From Nocardia rosealba (GTDB taxonomy: Bacteria > Actinomycetota > Actinomycetes > Mycobacteriales > Mycobacteriaceae), in contig NZ_JAIWNA010000001.1 in assembly GCF_020216065.1 (NCBI RefSeq), positions 1,395,408-1,459,407 of the forward strand: 64,000 bases of DNA, written 5' to 3'. Shown one piece after another: positions 54,891 through 64,000 of the stretch. Under the pieces are notes generated by a model that had not been told where the DNA came from, did no database searches, and saw nothing but the letters and a program-made list of their open reading frames with translations. Within the stretch, counting starts at the first letter, position 1, and each line of letters begins with the position of its first letter. A program made the translations under genes and the position numbers.

Positions 54891-56315
54891 TCACCGCGGT
54901 AGACGCGGGTACGGCAGGTCGGTCGCCGTGTGCTCGGCGACTGCCAGCGGTCGTCCGATCTGCGGGAATGCCCGCTGTGGGCAGGCGGGTCGTTCGCACA
55001 CCTTGCACCCGGCCCCGATCGGCACGGCGATATTCGGGTCGTCCACCTGCATCCCCTGCGAGTACACCAGCCGGTCGGCGTACTCGATATCGCACCCGAG
55101 CGCGACGACGAAGTTCTTCGCCGCAGTGCCGTATCCCTGTGCCGTGGCGGGTGTGGTGCGCGCGATCCACAGGTAGCGGCGCCCGTCGGGCATCTCCGCG
55201 ACCTGGGTGAGGATGCGTCCCGGGTGGGCGAAGGCTTCGTGGGTGACCCACAGCGGGCAGTTGCCGCCGACGCGGGAGAAGTGAAAAGCCGTGGCCGACT
55301 GACGTTTCGAGATGTTCCCCGCACGGTCGGTGCGTACCAGGAAGAACGGCACCCCACGCTGACCCTGTCGTTGCAGCGTCGCCAGCCGGTGGCAGACCGT
55401 TTCGAACCCGACTTCGAACCGCAACCCGAGCAGGTCGACGTCGTAGCGCAGTTCCTCGGCCGACCGCAGGAACCGCCCGTAGGGCAGGATCAGCGCCCCG
55501 GCGAAGTAGTTGGCCAGCCCCACCCGCGCCAGCGTGCGCGACTCCCCGACCAGTGCCCGGGATTCGGCGAGCACATTGTCGATCTCGCGGCCGTAGAGCA
55601 GCAGGCCGAGAGTGGACGCGATCTGGAACGCGCGCTGCCCGGGCCGCAGCCGCCGGGCCAGGGTGAGCGTGCGGGTGTCCGGGTCGTAGTGGCGTTTGGG
55701 GATGGACGGGTCAGCGCCGTCGCCCCGCACGAGCACGGTGACGCCCGCGCGTTCCTCGGCGATCCGCGCCAGCTGCCGGTCCAGCGAACCGATGCTCAGC
55801 CCCGATTCCTCGAACAGCTGCTCGGCGGCGTGATCGAGGGTGGCGATGTGATTGCGGTGGTCGTAGAAGAAATCCCGGACGTCCTCGTAGGGCAGCGGTG
55901 TGCCCGGTGCGCCGGTCGGGGTGTCGACGCGGGAGGAGAGCAGATCGAGCTGATCGGTGGCCGCACGCAGCCGCCGGTGCATGGCGATGACGATCCGCGC
56001 CACCTCCGGCAACCGGGTGGCCAGCTCCTCCACCTCGGTGATCGGTGCGGTGTCGCCACCGCCCGCCGCCTCGACGAGCACCTCGTGCAGGTCCGAGACC
56101 AGCCGCGCGTCGGAATCGGCGGCGAAGAACTGCACGTCCAGGTCGAAGGTCGAATTCAATTTCAGCAGAACGGGAATGGTGAGCGGACGCTGATCGCGTT
56201 CGAGCTGGTTGAGGTAACTCGGCGAGAGATCGAGCGATTTGGCCAGCGCGGCCTGGGTCATCCGTCGTTCTTCGCGTAGCCGTCGAAGTCTGGCCCCCGC
56301 GTACATCTTCCGCAC
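54891..56315 (-). CDS. Short-chain fatty acyl regulator (PrpR/RamB-like)
   Basis: 474 residues. An XRE helix-turn-helix (MTQAALAKSLDLSPSYLNQL, about 19-38) is followed by a peptidase-like region of the ImmA/IrrE type (about 150-300) and a ScfR/DUF2083 domain (about 300-470). The C-terminal part has cysteines GCKVCERPACPQRAFP and an earlier CPLW, C in GCDIEYADRL; in MtPrpR such cysteines hold a 4Fe-4S cluster. Family members sense acyl-CoAs and control glyoxylate and methylcitrate genes. It is divergent from pyc (272 bp apart), so control of pyruvate carboxylation is a possible role. Confidence 0.88.
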   Translation of the reverse strand: MRKMYAGARLRRLREERRMTQAALAKSLDLSPSYLNQLERDQRPLTIPVLLKLNSTFDLDVQFFAADSDARLVSDLHEVLVEAAGGGDTAPITEVEELATRLPEVARIVIAMHRRLRAATDQLDLLSSRVDTPTGAPGTPLPYEDVRDFFYDHRNHIATLDHAAEQLFEESGLSIGSLDRQLARIAEERAGVTVLVRGDGADPSIPKRHYDPDTRTLTLARRLRPGQRAFQIASTLGLLLYGREIDNVLAESRALVGESRTLARVGLANYFAGALILPYGRFLRSAEELRYDVDLLGLRFEVGFETVCHRLATLQRQGQRGVPFFLVRTDRAGNISKRQSATAFHFSRVGGNCPLWVTHEAFAHPGRILTQVAEMPDGRRYLWIARTTPATAQGYGTAAKNFVVALGCDIEYADRLVYSQGMQVDDPNIAVPIGAGCKVCERPACPQRAFPQIGRPLAVAEHTATDLPYPRLPR

Positions 56316-56587
56316 GCCAGGATCCTAGCGCCGCTGGTTCGCAATGTTCGCTGAAAGTGGGGAATGCCCTAGGAGAAGTGCAGTCCCGCAAGGGATTCTG
56401 CCGCGGATTACTCGTGCGTAACATGCGAAGCGATCGTGGGCGCCGATCGCACCGGAGGCGGCGCGCGGCGGTGAGATGTGACGGCCGCGTAACCGCCGGT
56501 TCGCAGGTGGGCGGGGGCGGCGGTGAAGAATGCTGCGAACCCACCTTGCGTGCCGGACGGGTCGGTGCGGCCGGGTACCGTGGTCCA

Positions 56588-59500
56588 ATGTTCTCGAAAG
56601 TCTTGGTCGCCAATCGCGGCGAGATCGCTATCCGTGCCTTCCGCGCGGCCTACGAACTCGGCATCGGAACGGTCGCGGTCTTTCCGCACGAGGACCGCAA
56701 TTCCGTCCACCGGCTGAAGGCGGCCGAGTCGTATCAGATCGGCGAGGAGGGGCACCCGGTCCGGGCGTACCTCTCGATCGAGGCGATCATCGACGCGGCC
56801 AAGAGCGCGGGCGCCGACGCCATCTACCCCGGCTACGGCTTCCTGTCGGAGAACCCCGACCTCGCCGCGGCCTGCGCACGCGAGGGCATCACCTTCATCG
56901 GCCCGTCGGCGCAGGTGCTGGAAATGGCGGGCAACAAGGCGACCGCGATCGAGGCCGCGCGGGCCGCCGGTCTGCCGGTGCTGAAGTCGAGCGAACCGAG
57001 TGCCGACATCGACGAGCTGCTCGCTGCATCCGAGCAGCTCGAGTACCCGATCTTCGTCAAGGCCGTGGCCGGTGGTGGTGGGCGCGGTATGCGCCGGGTC
57101 GCCGCGCCGGAGCAGCTGCGCGAGTCGATCGAGGCCGCCTCACGTGAGGCCGAGTCGGCCTTCGGCGACCCGACGGTGTTCCTCGAGCAGGCGGTGGTGA
57201 ACCCGCGCCACATCGAGGTGCAGATCCTGGCCGACCAGCACGGCAATGTGATGCACCTGTTCGAGCGCGACTGTTCACTGCAGCGCCGCCACCAGAAGGT
57301 CATCGAGCTCGCGCCCGCCCCCAACCTCGACCCGGCGCTGCGCGAGCGGATCTGCGCCGACGCCGTCGCCTTCGCCCGCCAGATCGGGTACAGCAACGCG
57401 GGCACGGTCGAGTTCCTGCTCGACGAGCGCGGCAACCACGTGTTCATCGAGATGAACCCGCGTATCCAGGTGGAGCACACGGTGACCGAGGAGATCACCG
57501 ATGTCGACCTGGTGCAGTCGCAGTTGCGCATCGCCGCCGGGGAAACCCTCGCCGACCTGGGCCTGAGCCAGGACAAGGTAGCGATCCGCGGCGCCGCGCT
57601 GCAGTGCCGCATCACCACCGAAGACCCGGCCAACGGTTTCCGTCCCGACACCGGCCGCATCACCGCCTACCGCACGCCCGGCGGCGCGGGCATCCGTCTC
57701 GACGGTGGCGCGAACCTGGGCGCGGAGATCGGCGCCTACTTCGACTCCATGCTGGTCAAGCTCACCTGCCGCGGCCGCGACCTGCCCGCCGCCGCCGCGC
57801 GTGCCCGCCGCGCGCTGGCCGAGTTCCGCATCCGTGGCGTGACGACCAATATCCCGTTCCTGCTGTCGGTGCTCGACGACCCCGATTTCCAGGCGGGCCG
57901 GGTGACCACCTCGTTCATCGACGAGCGACCGGAGCTGCTCACCTCGCGCGGCTCGGCCGACCGTGGCACCAAGATCCTGACCTATCTGGCCGATGTCACC
58001 GTCAACAAGCCCAACGGTGACCGCCCGACCACGGTGTACCCGTACGACAAGCTCCCCGCCGTCGACCTGACGGTGCCGCCGCCGGACGGTTCGCGCCAGC
58101 GTCTGCTCGCCCTCGGACCGGAAGGTTTCGCGAAGGCTCTGCGCGACCAGAAGGCCGTCGGTGTCACCGACACCACCTTCCGCGACGCACATCAGTCGCT
58201 GCTCGCCACCCGGGTGCGCACCAACGGCCTGCTCGGTGTGGCGGGCCACGTCGCCCGGCTCACTCCCGAGCTGCTGTCGATCGAGGCATGGGGCGGCGCG
58301 ACTTACGATGTGGCGCTTCGCTTCCTGCACGAGGACCCGTGGGAGCGCCTCGCCGCGCTGCGCGAGGCGGTGCCGAACATCTGTCTGCAGATGCTGCTGC
58401 GTGGCCGCAACACCGTCGGCTACACGCCGTACCCGGAGCAGGTGACGCGGGCGTTCGTGTCCGAGGCCGCCACCACCGGCATCGACATCTTCCGCATCTT
58501 CGACGCGCTCAACAATGTCGACCAGATGCGCCCGGCCATCGACGCGGTCCGCGAGACCGGCACCTCGATCGCCGAGGTCGCCATGTCCTACACCGGCGAC
58601 CTGCTGAACCCCGATGAGCAGCTCTACACCCTCGACTACTACCTGAAGCTGGCCGAGCAGATCGTCGATGCGGGTGCCCACGTCCTGGCCATCAAGGACA
58701 TGGCCGGTCTGCTGCGCGCACCGGCGGCCGCGAAGCTGGTCACCGCGCTGCGCAGCAACTTCGACCTGCCGGTGCACGTGCACACCCACGACACTCCCGG
58801 CGGTCAGCTCGCCACCTACCTCGCCGCCTGGCAGGCCGGCGCCGACGCCGTCGACGGCGCGAGCGCCGCGATGGCGGGCACCACGTCGCAGCCCGCGCTG
58901 TCGGCGATCGTCGCCGCGGCCGCGCACACCGAGCGCGATACCGGCCTGAACCTGCAGAACGTGTGCGATCTCGAGCCGTACTGGGAGGCGCTGCGCAAGG
59001 TGTACGCGCCGTTCGAGTCGGGTCTGCCCGCGCCGACCGGGCGCGTGTACACCCACGAGATCCCCGGCGGTCAGCTGTCGAACCTGCGTCAGCAGGCGAT
59101 CGCGCTCGGCCTCGGTGACCGGTTCGAGGAGGTCGAGGCCAAATACGCGGCGGCCGACCGGCTGCTTGGCCGCCTCATCAAGGTGACGCCGTCGTCGAAG
59201 GTGGTCGGCGACCTGGCCCTCGCCCTGGTCGGTTCCGGCGTGGACATCGAGGACTTCGCCGCCGACCCCGGCCGCTACGACATCCCGGACTCGGTGATCG
59301 GCTTCCTGCGCGGCGAACTGGGCGAACCGGCCGGAGGCTGGCCCGAACCGTTCCGGAGCAAGGCCCTGGCCGGCCGCAGCGAACCCAAGCCGGAAACCCC
59401 GCTCACCACAGCCGATCAGGCCGGGCTCGACGGCACCGCCGAAGAACGGCGCGCCACCCTCAACCGGCTGCTGTTCCCCGGCCCGACCGCCGAGTTCCTG

Positions 59501-59986
59501 GCCCACCGCGAGAAGTACGGCGACACCACCGGCCTGTCGGAGAACCAGTTCTTCTACGGTCTGCGCCGCGGCGAGGAGCACCGGGTGCAGCTGGAGAAGG
59601 GCGTCACCCTGCTCATCGGCCTGGAAGCCATCTCCGAGCCGGACGAGAAGGGCATGCGGACGGTCATGTGCATCATGAACGGGCAGCTGCGCCCGATCGC
59701 GGTGCGCGACCGGTCGGTCGCCTCCGAGGTGCCTGCCGCCGAGAAGGCCGACAAGAACAACCCCGGCCACATCGCTGCCCCGTTCGCCGGCGTGGTCACC
59801 CTCGCGGTCACCGAGGGCGACACCATCAACGCAGGCGACACCGTCGGCACCATCGAGGCCATGAAGATGGAAGCGGCCATCACCGCGCCGCGCGCCGGTG
59901 TGGTCCGCCGCATCGCCACCGCCAAGGTGCAGCAGGTCGAAGGTGGGGATCTGCTGGTGGAACTGGCCGCGCGCGAGTCGGAATGA
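56588..59986 (+). CDS. pyc: Pyruvate carboxylase
   Basis: 1132 residues, full length for the single-chain enzyme. It carboxylates pyruvate to oxaloacetate with ATP, bicarbonate and biotin. Biotin carboxylase (about 1-455) has KVLVANRGEIAIRAFRAAYE and AVAGGGGRGMRRV. The carboxyltransferase domain (about 520-980) has VTDTTFRDAHQSLLATRVRT and metal-binding HVHTHDTPGG. The C-terminal biotinyl domain carries the attachment Lys in IEAMKMEAAI near residue 1090. The ATG at 56588 begins the biotin carboxylase core; the frame upstream is low-complexity. rsmD overlaps by four bases. Confidence 0.97.
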   Translation: MFSKVLVANRGEIAIRAFRAAYELGIGTVAVFPHEDRNSVHRLKAAESYQIGEEGHPVRAYLSIEAIIDAAKSAGADAIYPGYGFLSENPDLAAACAREGITFIGPSAQVLEMAGNKATAIEAARAAGLPVLKSSEPSADIDELLAASEQLEYPIFVKAVAGGGGRGMRRVAAPEQLRESIEAASREAESAFGDPTVFLEQAVVNPRHIEVQILADQHGNVMHLFERDCSLQRRHQKVIELAPAPNLDPALRERICADAVAFARQIGYSNAGTVEFLLDERGNHVFIEMNPRIQVEHTVTEEITDVDLVQSQLRIAAGETLADLGLSQDKVAIRGAALQCRITTEDPANGFRPDTGRITAYRTPGGAGIRLDGGANLGAEIGAYFDSMLVKLTCRGRDLPAAAARARRALAEFRIRGVTTNIPFLLSVLDDPDFQAGRVTTSFIDERPELLTSRGSADRGTKILTYLADVTVNKPNGDRPTTVYPYDKLPAVDLTVPPPDGSRQRLLALGPEGFAKALRDQKAVGVTDTTFRDAHQSLLATRVRTNGLLGVAGHVARLTPELLSIEAWGGATYDVALRFLHEDPWERLAALREAVPNICLQMLLRGRNTVGYTPYPEQVTRAFVSEAATTGIDIFRIFDALNNVDQMRPAIDAVRETGTSIAEVAMSYTGDLLNPDEQLYTLDYYLKLAEQIVDAGAHVLAIKDMAGLLRAPAAAKLVTALRSNFDLPVHVHTHDTPGGQLATYLAAWQAGADAVDGASAAMAGTTSQPALSAIVAAAAHTERDTGLNLQNVCDLEPYWEALRKVYAPFESGLPAPTGRVYTHEIPGGQLSNLRQQAIALGLGDRFEEVEAKYAAADRLLGRLIKVTPSSKVVGDLALALVGSGVDIEDFAADPGRYDIPDSVIGFLRGELGEPAGGWPEPFRSKALAGRSEPKPETPLTTADQAGLDGTAEERRATLNRLLFPGPTAEFLAHREKYGDTTGLSENQFFYGLRRGEEHRVQLEKGVTLLIGLEAISEPDEKGMRTVMCIMNGQLRPIAVRDRSVASEVPAAEKADKNNPGHIAAPFAGVVTLAVTEGDTINAGDTVGTIEAMKMEAAITAPRAGVVRRIATAKVQQVEGGDLLVELAARESE

Positions 59987-60546
59987 CCCGCATCATCGCC
60001 GGTGTGGCCGGCGGGCGGCGCCTCACGGTGCCGCCTGCGGGCACCCGGCCCACCTCCGACCGGGTGCGCGAGGCGCTGTTCAGCGCCATCGACGCCCGGC
60101 TCGACCTCGACGGCGCACGGGTACTCGACCTGTACGCCGGATCGGGCGCGCTCGGGCTGGAAGCCCTCTCGCGCGGCGCGTCCCAGGCGTTGTTGATCGA
60201 GGCCGATCGCAAAGCGGGTGCGGTGGTGCGCGCCAATATCGCCGAGCTGAACCTGCCCGGCGCCGAACTGCGGCTCGGCAGCGTCTCCTCGGTACTGGCT
60301 CGTCCGGCTCCCGTGGCGTACGACGTAGTGTTCTCCGACCCGCCCTACGACGTGAGCACCGACGACGTCACCGCCGACCTGCGTGCCCTCGCCGAACACG
60401 GCTGGCTGGCACCCGAGGCGCTGGTCGTGGTGGAACGCTCGATCCGTTCACCCGAAATCACCTGGCCCGCAGGGTATTCGGTGCTGAAGGCGCGAAAATA
60501 CGGGGAGACCAGGATCGAGCTCGCCGAATACGGTGCTAGCGTCTGA
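59983..60546 (+). CDS. rsmD: 16S rRNA (guanine(966)-N(2))-methyltransferase
   Basis: 187 residues. It methylates G966 of 16S rRNA in the 30S subunit. The start RIIAGVAGGRRLTVPPAGTR and RPTSDRVREALFSAI are signatures of the family. The SAM site is VLDLYAGSGALGLEALSRGA (about 47-66), and the catalytic motif is SDPPYDV, in place of the usual NPPY. It overlaps pyc by ATGA and is followed by coaD after 3 bases, forming one operon. Confidence 0.94.
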   Translation: MTRIIAGVAGGRRLTVPPAGTRPTSDRVREALFSAIDARLDLDGARVLDLYAGSGALGLEALSRGASQALLIEADRKAGAVVRANIAELNLPGAELRLGSVSSVLARPAPVAYDVVFSDPPYDVSTDDVTADLRALAEHGWLAPEALVVVERSIRSPEITWPAGYSVLKARKYGETRIELAEYGASV

Positions 60547-60549
60547 GTC

Positions 60550-61035
60550 ATGGCTGCAGCACTGTGCCCCGGTTCCTTCGATCCGGTCACCAACGGTCAC
60601 CTCGACGTGTTCGCCCGCGCGGCCGCACAGTTCGACGAGGTGATCGTCACCGTCAACGTGAACCCCAAGAAACAGGGGATGTTCACCGTCGAGGAGCGCA
60701 TGGAACTGCTGCGCGAATCGGTGTCGCACCTGCCGAACGTGCGCGTCGCCTCCTGGCAGGGCCTCACGGTCGACTTCGCCAAGAAGGAAGGCGTGAGCGC
60801 GATCGTGAAGGGTCTGCGCGACGCGGGCGACTTCGGCTACGAACTGCAGATGGCGCAGATGAACCACAAACTGGCCGGTGTCGACACTTTCTTCATCGCC
60901 ACCAACCCTTCGCTGAGCTTCCTGTCCAGTTCCCTCGTGAAGGAAGTAGCAGCCCTGGGCGGTGACGTGAGCGATATGCTCCCACCCGCGGTCCACAAGC
61001 GCCTCCTCGACCGCCTCGCGGAACGCAAGAACTGA
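60550..61035 (+). CDS. coaD: Phosphopantetheine adenylyltransferase
   Basis: 161 residues, normal length. It adds AMP from ATP to 4'-phosphopantetheine in coenzyme A synthesis. [20 protein letters not shown] (7-26) carries the TXGH motif, and the C-terminal [19 protein letters not shown] carries the ISSTXXR-like element. It is the last gene of the pyc-rsmD-coaD operon. Confidence 0.97.
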   Translation: MAAALCPGSFDPVTNGHLDVFARAAAQFDEVIVTVNVNPKKQGMFTVEERMELLRESVSHLPNVRVASWQGLTVDFAKKEGVSAIVKGLRDAGDFGYELQMAQMNHKLAGVDTFFIATNPSLSFLSSSLVKEVAALGGDVSDMLPPAVHKRLLDRLAERKN

Positions 61036-61120
61036 TCTCGCGAGCACATGGGTATCTCGCCGGGCACCGGCTCCGGCGACCACTCACCTTCGTCTGGCCG
61101 CCGACGCAATTCCGCCCGTG

Positions 61121-61660
61121 CTAAGCCTGGCCTGAATTCGCGGAGAGGCGGAACAAGCCTCTGAGCGCCAGGAAGCGCAGGCCGCCGACGGCGGCGGTGA
61201 TGGTGAGGACGGCCAGCGCCTGGGCGACATCGCCGAGGCCGGGTGCCCAGACGCCGAGCGCGCCGAGGCTCGCGGTCGTGATGACCAGCCCGAGCAGGGC
61301 GAGCCCACCACCTTCCCACTGTGCGGTGAACCAGCCGACGCGATCGGTGGCGTGGAAGGTGAGCTGACGGTGCAGTTCGTTGGCGATCACGGTGCTCACG
61401 ATCGAGCCGGCCACATTGGCCACCAGCGGGCCGGTGCCGATCATCGTGAAGAACAGCAGCACATAGGCGATATTGCTGGCGCCGCCGACCAGGGCGAACC
61501 GGATGAGCTGGGGGAAGGCATGGTCGCCGCGCAGGTACTCGAGGGCACGGTCGAGCCGGGGCCGGGCCGCGGGTGCGGCGGGCATCGTCGTCGGGTACGG
61601 GGCGAACCAGGGTGTGAAAACGCTCGTCACCGGATACTTCGGTGTTTCCAGGACGGTCAT
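61121..61660 (-). CDS. GtrA-family membrane protein
   Basis: 179 residues from the ATG at 61660. After a soluble N-terminus of about 45 residues, the GtrA domain begins LIRFALVGGASNIAYVLLFF and shows four membrane spans up to about residue 165. The conserved ANELHRQLTFH between spans 2 and 3 is diagnostic. GtrA proteins flip or move undecaprenyl-linked sugars across the membrane, for example in cell-wall arabinogalactan or lipoarabinomannan synthesis; the substrate is unknown. The 208-bp gap to sepIVA holds divergent promoters without recognised elements. Confidence 0.88.
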   Translation of the reverse strand: MTVLETPKYPVTSVFTPWFAPYPTTMPAAPAARPRLDRALEYLRGDHAFPQLIRFALVGGASNIAYVLLFFTMIGTGPLVANVAGSIVSTVIANELHRQLTFHATDRVGWFTAQWEGGGLALLGLVITTASLGALGVWAPGLGDVAQALAVLTITAAVGGLRFLALRGLFRLSANSGQA

Positions 61661-61868
61661 GATCGCTCCGATCGCGGTACAGGCGTCGACGCCGTTGTCG
61701 TGCCCTTCGATCGTAGCGAAGTGGAGGGTTGCACTCCACTTGATATCTGTGCGATCTCGGACACTGTCGCGACACACCGCGCCGACATTCGGCACACCGG
61801 CCGATCACGGGCAGACTGGGCACGGCGGTAGCCGTTTTTCGCCGTGAGTCCGCAGGAGGGTAGTGAGC

Positions 61869-62642
61869 ATGTATCGCGTATTCGAAGCACTCGACGAGCT
61901 CGTCGCCATCGTCGAGGAGGCGCGCGGCATCCCGCCGACCCGCAGCTGCATCGTGCCCCGAGGTGATGTCCTCGAGCTGCTCGACGACGTCCGGGACGCC
62001 CTACCCGGCGAACTCGACGACGCCCAGGACGTACTCGACCACCGCGACAAGATCGTCGGCGACGCTCGCGCGGGCGCCGAGACCACCATCACCTCGGCCA
62101 ACGAGCGGGCCCGCACCACCGTCGAGGACGCGCGCGCCGAGGCCGACCGGATCCTGGCCGACGCCAAAGCCCACGCCGACCGCATGGTCGCCGAGGCCAC
62201 CGCGCACGCCGACCGGCTCGTCGCCGCCGCGCAGGCCGAGGCCGACCAGGTGGTCGCCGACGGCAACGCCGAATACGACGAACTCACCGGCCGCGCCCAG
62301 ATCGACGCCGACCGCGCCATCGAGGCGGGCAAGGCCTCCTACGAGCGCTCGGTCGCCGACGGCGAGGCCGAGCAGGCCCGCCTGGTCTCGCAGACCGAGG
62401 TCGTGCGGGCCGCGCACGCCGAGTCCGCGCGCCTGATCGACGAGGCGCAGGCCGAGTCCGACCGGGTCCGCGCCGAATGCGACGAATACGTCGATCAGCG
62501 GATGGCCGAATTCGACGGCAAACTCGCCGCACTCGAGGAGACGCTCACCACCACCCGGCGCACGATCACCCGGGGCCGCAGGCACATGCGCGGCGCTCCG
62601 GCGCCCGACTATCCCGAATACGCCGCCGAGCACCGTCGGTGA
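61869..62642 (+). CDS. sepIVA: SepIVA-like DivIVA-domain septation protein
   Basis: 257 residues. The N-terminal YRVFEALDELVAIVEEARGI (2-21) is the DivIVA-like membrane-targeting start, and from about 50 to 240 the protein is an Ala/Glu/Asp-rich coiled coil (for example AEADRILADAKAHADRMVAE with strict heptads). In mycobacteria the homologue (Rv2927c) is needed for septation and sits upstream of the DUF177 gene and rnc, as here. GGAGGG 8 bases before the ATG at 61869 favours it over the GTG at 61863. Confidence 0.92.
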   Translation: MYRVFEALDELVAIVEEARGIPPTRSCIVPRGDVLELLDDVRDALPGELDDAQDVLDHRDKIVGDARAGAETTITSANERARTTVEDARAEADRILADAKAHADRMVAEATAHADRLVAAAQAEADQVVADGNAEYDELTGRAQIDADRAIEAGKASYERSVADGEAEQARLVSQTEVVRAAHAESARLIDEAQAESDRVRAECDEYVDQRMAEFDGKLAALEETLTTTRRTITRGRRHMRGAPAPDYPEYAAEHRR

Positions 62643-62718
62643 CGTTTTGAATTCGGGCGGGGTCCTGCATTACTGTTGAGTGGTTGCCCACGATCCCCTC
62701 AGCAGAAGTGAGTTTGTG

Positions 62719-63405
62719 ATGTCCGCCCGTTCCGGTTCGCCTTCGCGTCCGCACAAGACCAGCAACGGTCCTGTGTCCGACGCGGGTTTCGTGCTGGATG
62801 TCCGCAATCTCGGCCGTCGGCCGGGAACCATGCGGGAGGTGCGGCGCACCGCCACCGAGCACGAGCGGATGGGTCTCGACCTGATCGCCATCCCGGCCGA
62901 CGCCGAGGTGGACCTGGACCTGCAGCTGCAGGCGGTCTCGGAGGGTGTGCTGGTCACCGGCACGGTGTCCGGGCCGACGGTCGGGGAGTGCTCGCGCTGC
63001 CTCGAGCCGTTCGAAGACCGGGTCGAGGTTCGTCTGACGGAACTGTTCGCGTATCCGGACAGCAAGACCGAGCAGACGACCGAGGACGCCGAGGTCTACC
63101 GCATGGAAGACGACCTCATCGACCTCGAGCCGGTGATTCTCGACGCCATCGGGCTGGAGCTTCCGCTGCAGCCGCTGTGCACGCCGGACTGCGCGGGCCT
63201 GTGCCCCGAATGCGGTGTGCGGATGGCGATTGCCGGTCCCGATCATGGGCATGAGATACTGGATCCCCGCTGGGCCAAGTTGGCATCGTTCGCCACCGAG
63301 GCGCCCGGCACCGGCGATCCCGCCGAGGGTTCCACCCCCCAAGACCGATCCGCTCCCGGGGCAGACGACGCCCGTGTGGTCAGCGAAAACCAAGAGGAGA
63401 AGTAG
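62719..63405 (+). CDS. DUF177 (YceD) family zinc-binding protein
   Basis: 228 residues. Conserved cysteines of the family are visible in [16 protein letters not shown] (about 93-108) and [16 protein letters not shown] (about 154-169), forming a zinc site. The partner gene rpmF follows after 2 bases. In E. coli and plants, DUF177 proteins act in 23S rRNA or ribosome assembly next to L32. The C-terminal 35 residues are acidic and disordered. The ATG at 62719 is used; GTG at 62716 is equivalent. Confidence 0.9.
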   Translation: MSARSGSPSRPHKTSNGPVSDAGFVLDVRNLGRRPGTMREVRRTATEHERMGLDLIAIPADAEVDLDLQLQAVSEGVLVTGTVSGPTVGECSRCLEPFEDRVEVRLTELFAYPDSKTEQTTEDAEVYRMEDDLIDLEPVILDAIGLELPLQPLCTPDCAGLCPECGVRMAIAGPDHGHEILDPRWAKLASFATEAPGTGDPAEGSTPQDRSAPGADDARVVSENQEEK

Positions 63406-63407
63406 CC

Positions 63408-63590
63408 GTGGCTGTTCCCAAGCGCCGGATGTCCCGTTCCAACACCCGGTCGCGGCGCAGCCAGTGGAAGGCCGTTGCGCCGACCCTGGTCACCTGCCCG
63501 AACCGTGCCTGCGGTGAGAAGACCCTCCCGCACATCGCGTGCCCGTCCTGCGGTACCTACAAGGGCCGCCAGGTCACCGCTGCTGTCTGA
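63408..63590 (+). CDS. rpmF: 50S ribosomal protein L32
   Basis: 60 residues, GTG start with AGAGGAGAAG upstream. [20 protein letters not shown] is the L32 N-terminus; four cysteines (CPNRAC and CPSC) form the zinc site. Co-transcribed with the DUF177 gene and rnc. Confidence 0.97.
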   Translation: MAVPKRRMSRSNTRSRRSQWKAVAPTLVTCPNRACGEKTLPHIACPSCGTYKGRQVTAAV

Positions 63591-63612
63591 TCGCCCGATC
63601 AAACGTAGCGAC

Positions 63613-64000
63613 GTGACCGATCACGCCAGTCTCCTCGCCGCCCTCGGTGTCGACGTACGACCGGAGCTTCTGCGCCTCGCGCTGACGCACCGGTCGTACG
63701 CGTACGAGAACGGTGGCCTGCCGACCAACGAGCGCCTGGAATTCCTCGGCGACTCGGTGCTCGGCCTGAGCATCACCGAACGCCTCTACACCGAGCACCC
63801 GGAGAAGTCCGAGGGTGAACTCGCGAAGCTGCGCGCCAGTGTGGTGAACATGCACGCGCTCGCCGAAGTGGCGCGTGGCCTCGGCGACGGCGGACTCGGT
63901 CAATACCTGCTGCTCGGCAAGGGCGAAGAGCTCACCGGCGGCCGCGACAAGCCGAGCATCCTCGCCGACGGCATGGAGTCGTTGCTCGGTGCGGTGCACC
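63613..64000 (+). CDS. rnc: Ribonuclease III (3' end outside window)
   Basis: The GTG at 63613 starts a frame that runs off the window (129 residues visible). The RNase III signature [14 protein letters not shown] (about 40-53) holds the catalytic Glu and Asp, and [11 protein letters not shown] precedes it. The second catalytic acid pair is in the last visible part ([12 protein letters not shown]). It processes double-stranded rRNA precursors and mRNAs. The start is 22 bases after the L32 stop. Confidence 0.95.
   Translation, partial: MTDHASLLAALGVDVRPELLRLALTHRSYAYENGGLPTNERLEFLGDSVLGLSITERLYTEHPEKSEGELAKLRASVVNMHALAEVARGLGDGGLGQYLLLGKGEELTGGRDKPSILADGMESLLGAVH

Noticed and set aside
57275..59770. 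831-codon minus-strand frame opposite pyc
   Set aside because: Shadow of pyruvate carboxylase; composition follows the third-position GC of the sense gene.

Overview
The window is chromosomal DNA from a high-GC actinobacterium of the order Mycobacteriales, most likely Nocardia or a close relative. The gene order after about 26 kb follows the mycobacterial core chromosome: serA, leuB, an MFS gene, a FAH-family gene, gltX, an IclR regulator, leuC, leuD, hupB, mutT1, ppk1, fbiD/cofC, gpsA, ddl, a DUF3515 gene, thiL, ung, a DAK-domain gene, recG, pyc, rsmD, coaD, sepIVA, a DUF177 gene, rpmF and rnc. The genus call is an inference from this order and from protein character; no rRNA is present.

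Layout. 1-5.4 kb holds regulators (the tail of an AfsR-like STAND/TPR regulator, a WYL regulator divergent from a DinB-like gene), a small His-rich secreted protein, a membrane protein and a two-gene operon of unknown function. 5.6-19.35 kb is an accessory island of six same-strand genes that resembles a DISARM-type anti-phage system. Its genes are a C5-methyltransferase homologue without the catalytic cysteine, an intact C5-methyltransferase, a 1569-residue GHKL-ATPase/SF2-helicase fusion, a UvrD-like helicase, a DrmA-like helicase and a DrmB-like DUF1998 protein. The last four are packed with gaps of at most 6 bases. By eye this stretch is less GC-rich than the flanks. 19.5-20.4 kb holds an XRE-MNT fusion overlapping a HEPN gene (a MntA-HepT-like toxin-antitoxin) behind a perfect 44-bp palindrome. 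20.6-26 kb has a GNAT enzyme, membrane proteins, an MHYT sensor, two cold-shock proteins and a nucleotidyltransferase. 26-64 kb is core metabolism and housekeeping, with tRNA-Gln and tRNA-Glu directly after gltX.

How genes work together. The island probably marks host DNA through the intact methylase, while the helicase/ATPase proteins act on unmodified DNA; the dead methylase may be a partner or recognition subunit. The leucine genes are split: leuB follows serA, and leuCD are divergent from an NdgR/LtbR-like IclR regulator. A 15-bp operator of the form TCTCA-N5-TGAGA lies in the ndgR-leuC gap and again upstream of the MFS gene at 32.7 kb, which suggests one regulon. An NmtR-like sensor with a palindromic operator is divergent from a CtpJ/CtpD-like metal-exporting ATPase. 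gltX and its two tRNA substrates sit together. No CRISPR array, rRNA, integrase or intact transposase was seen.
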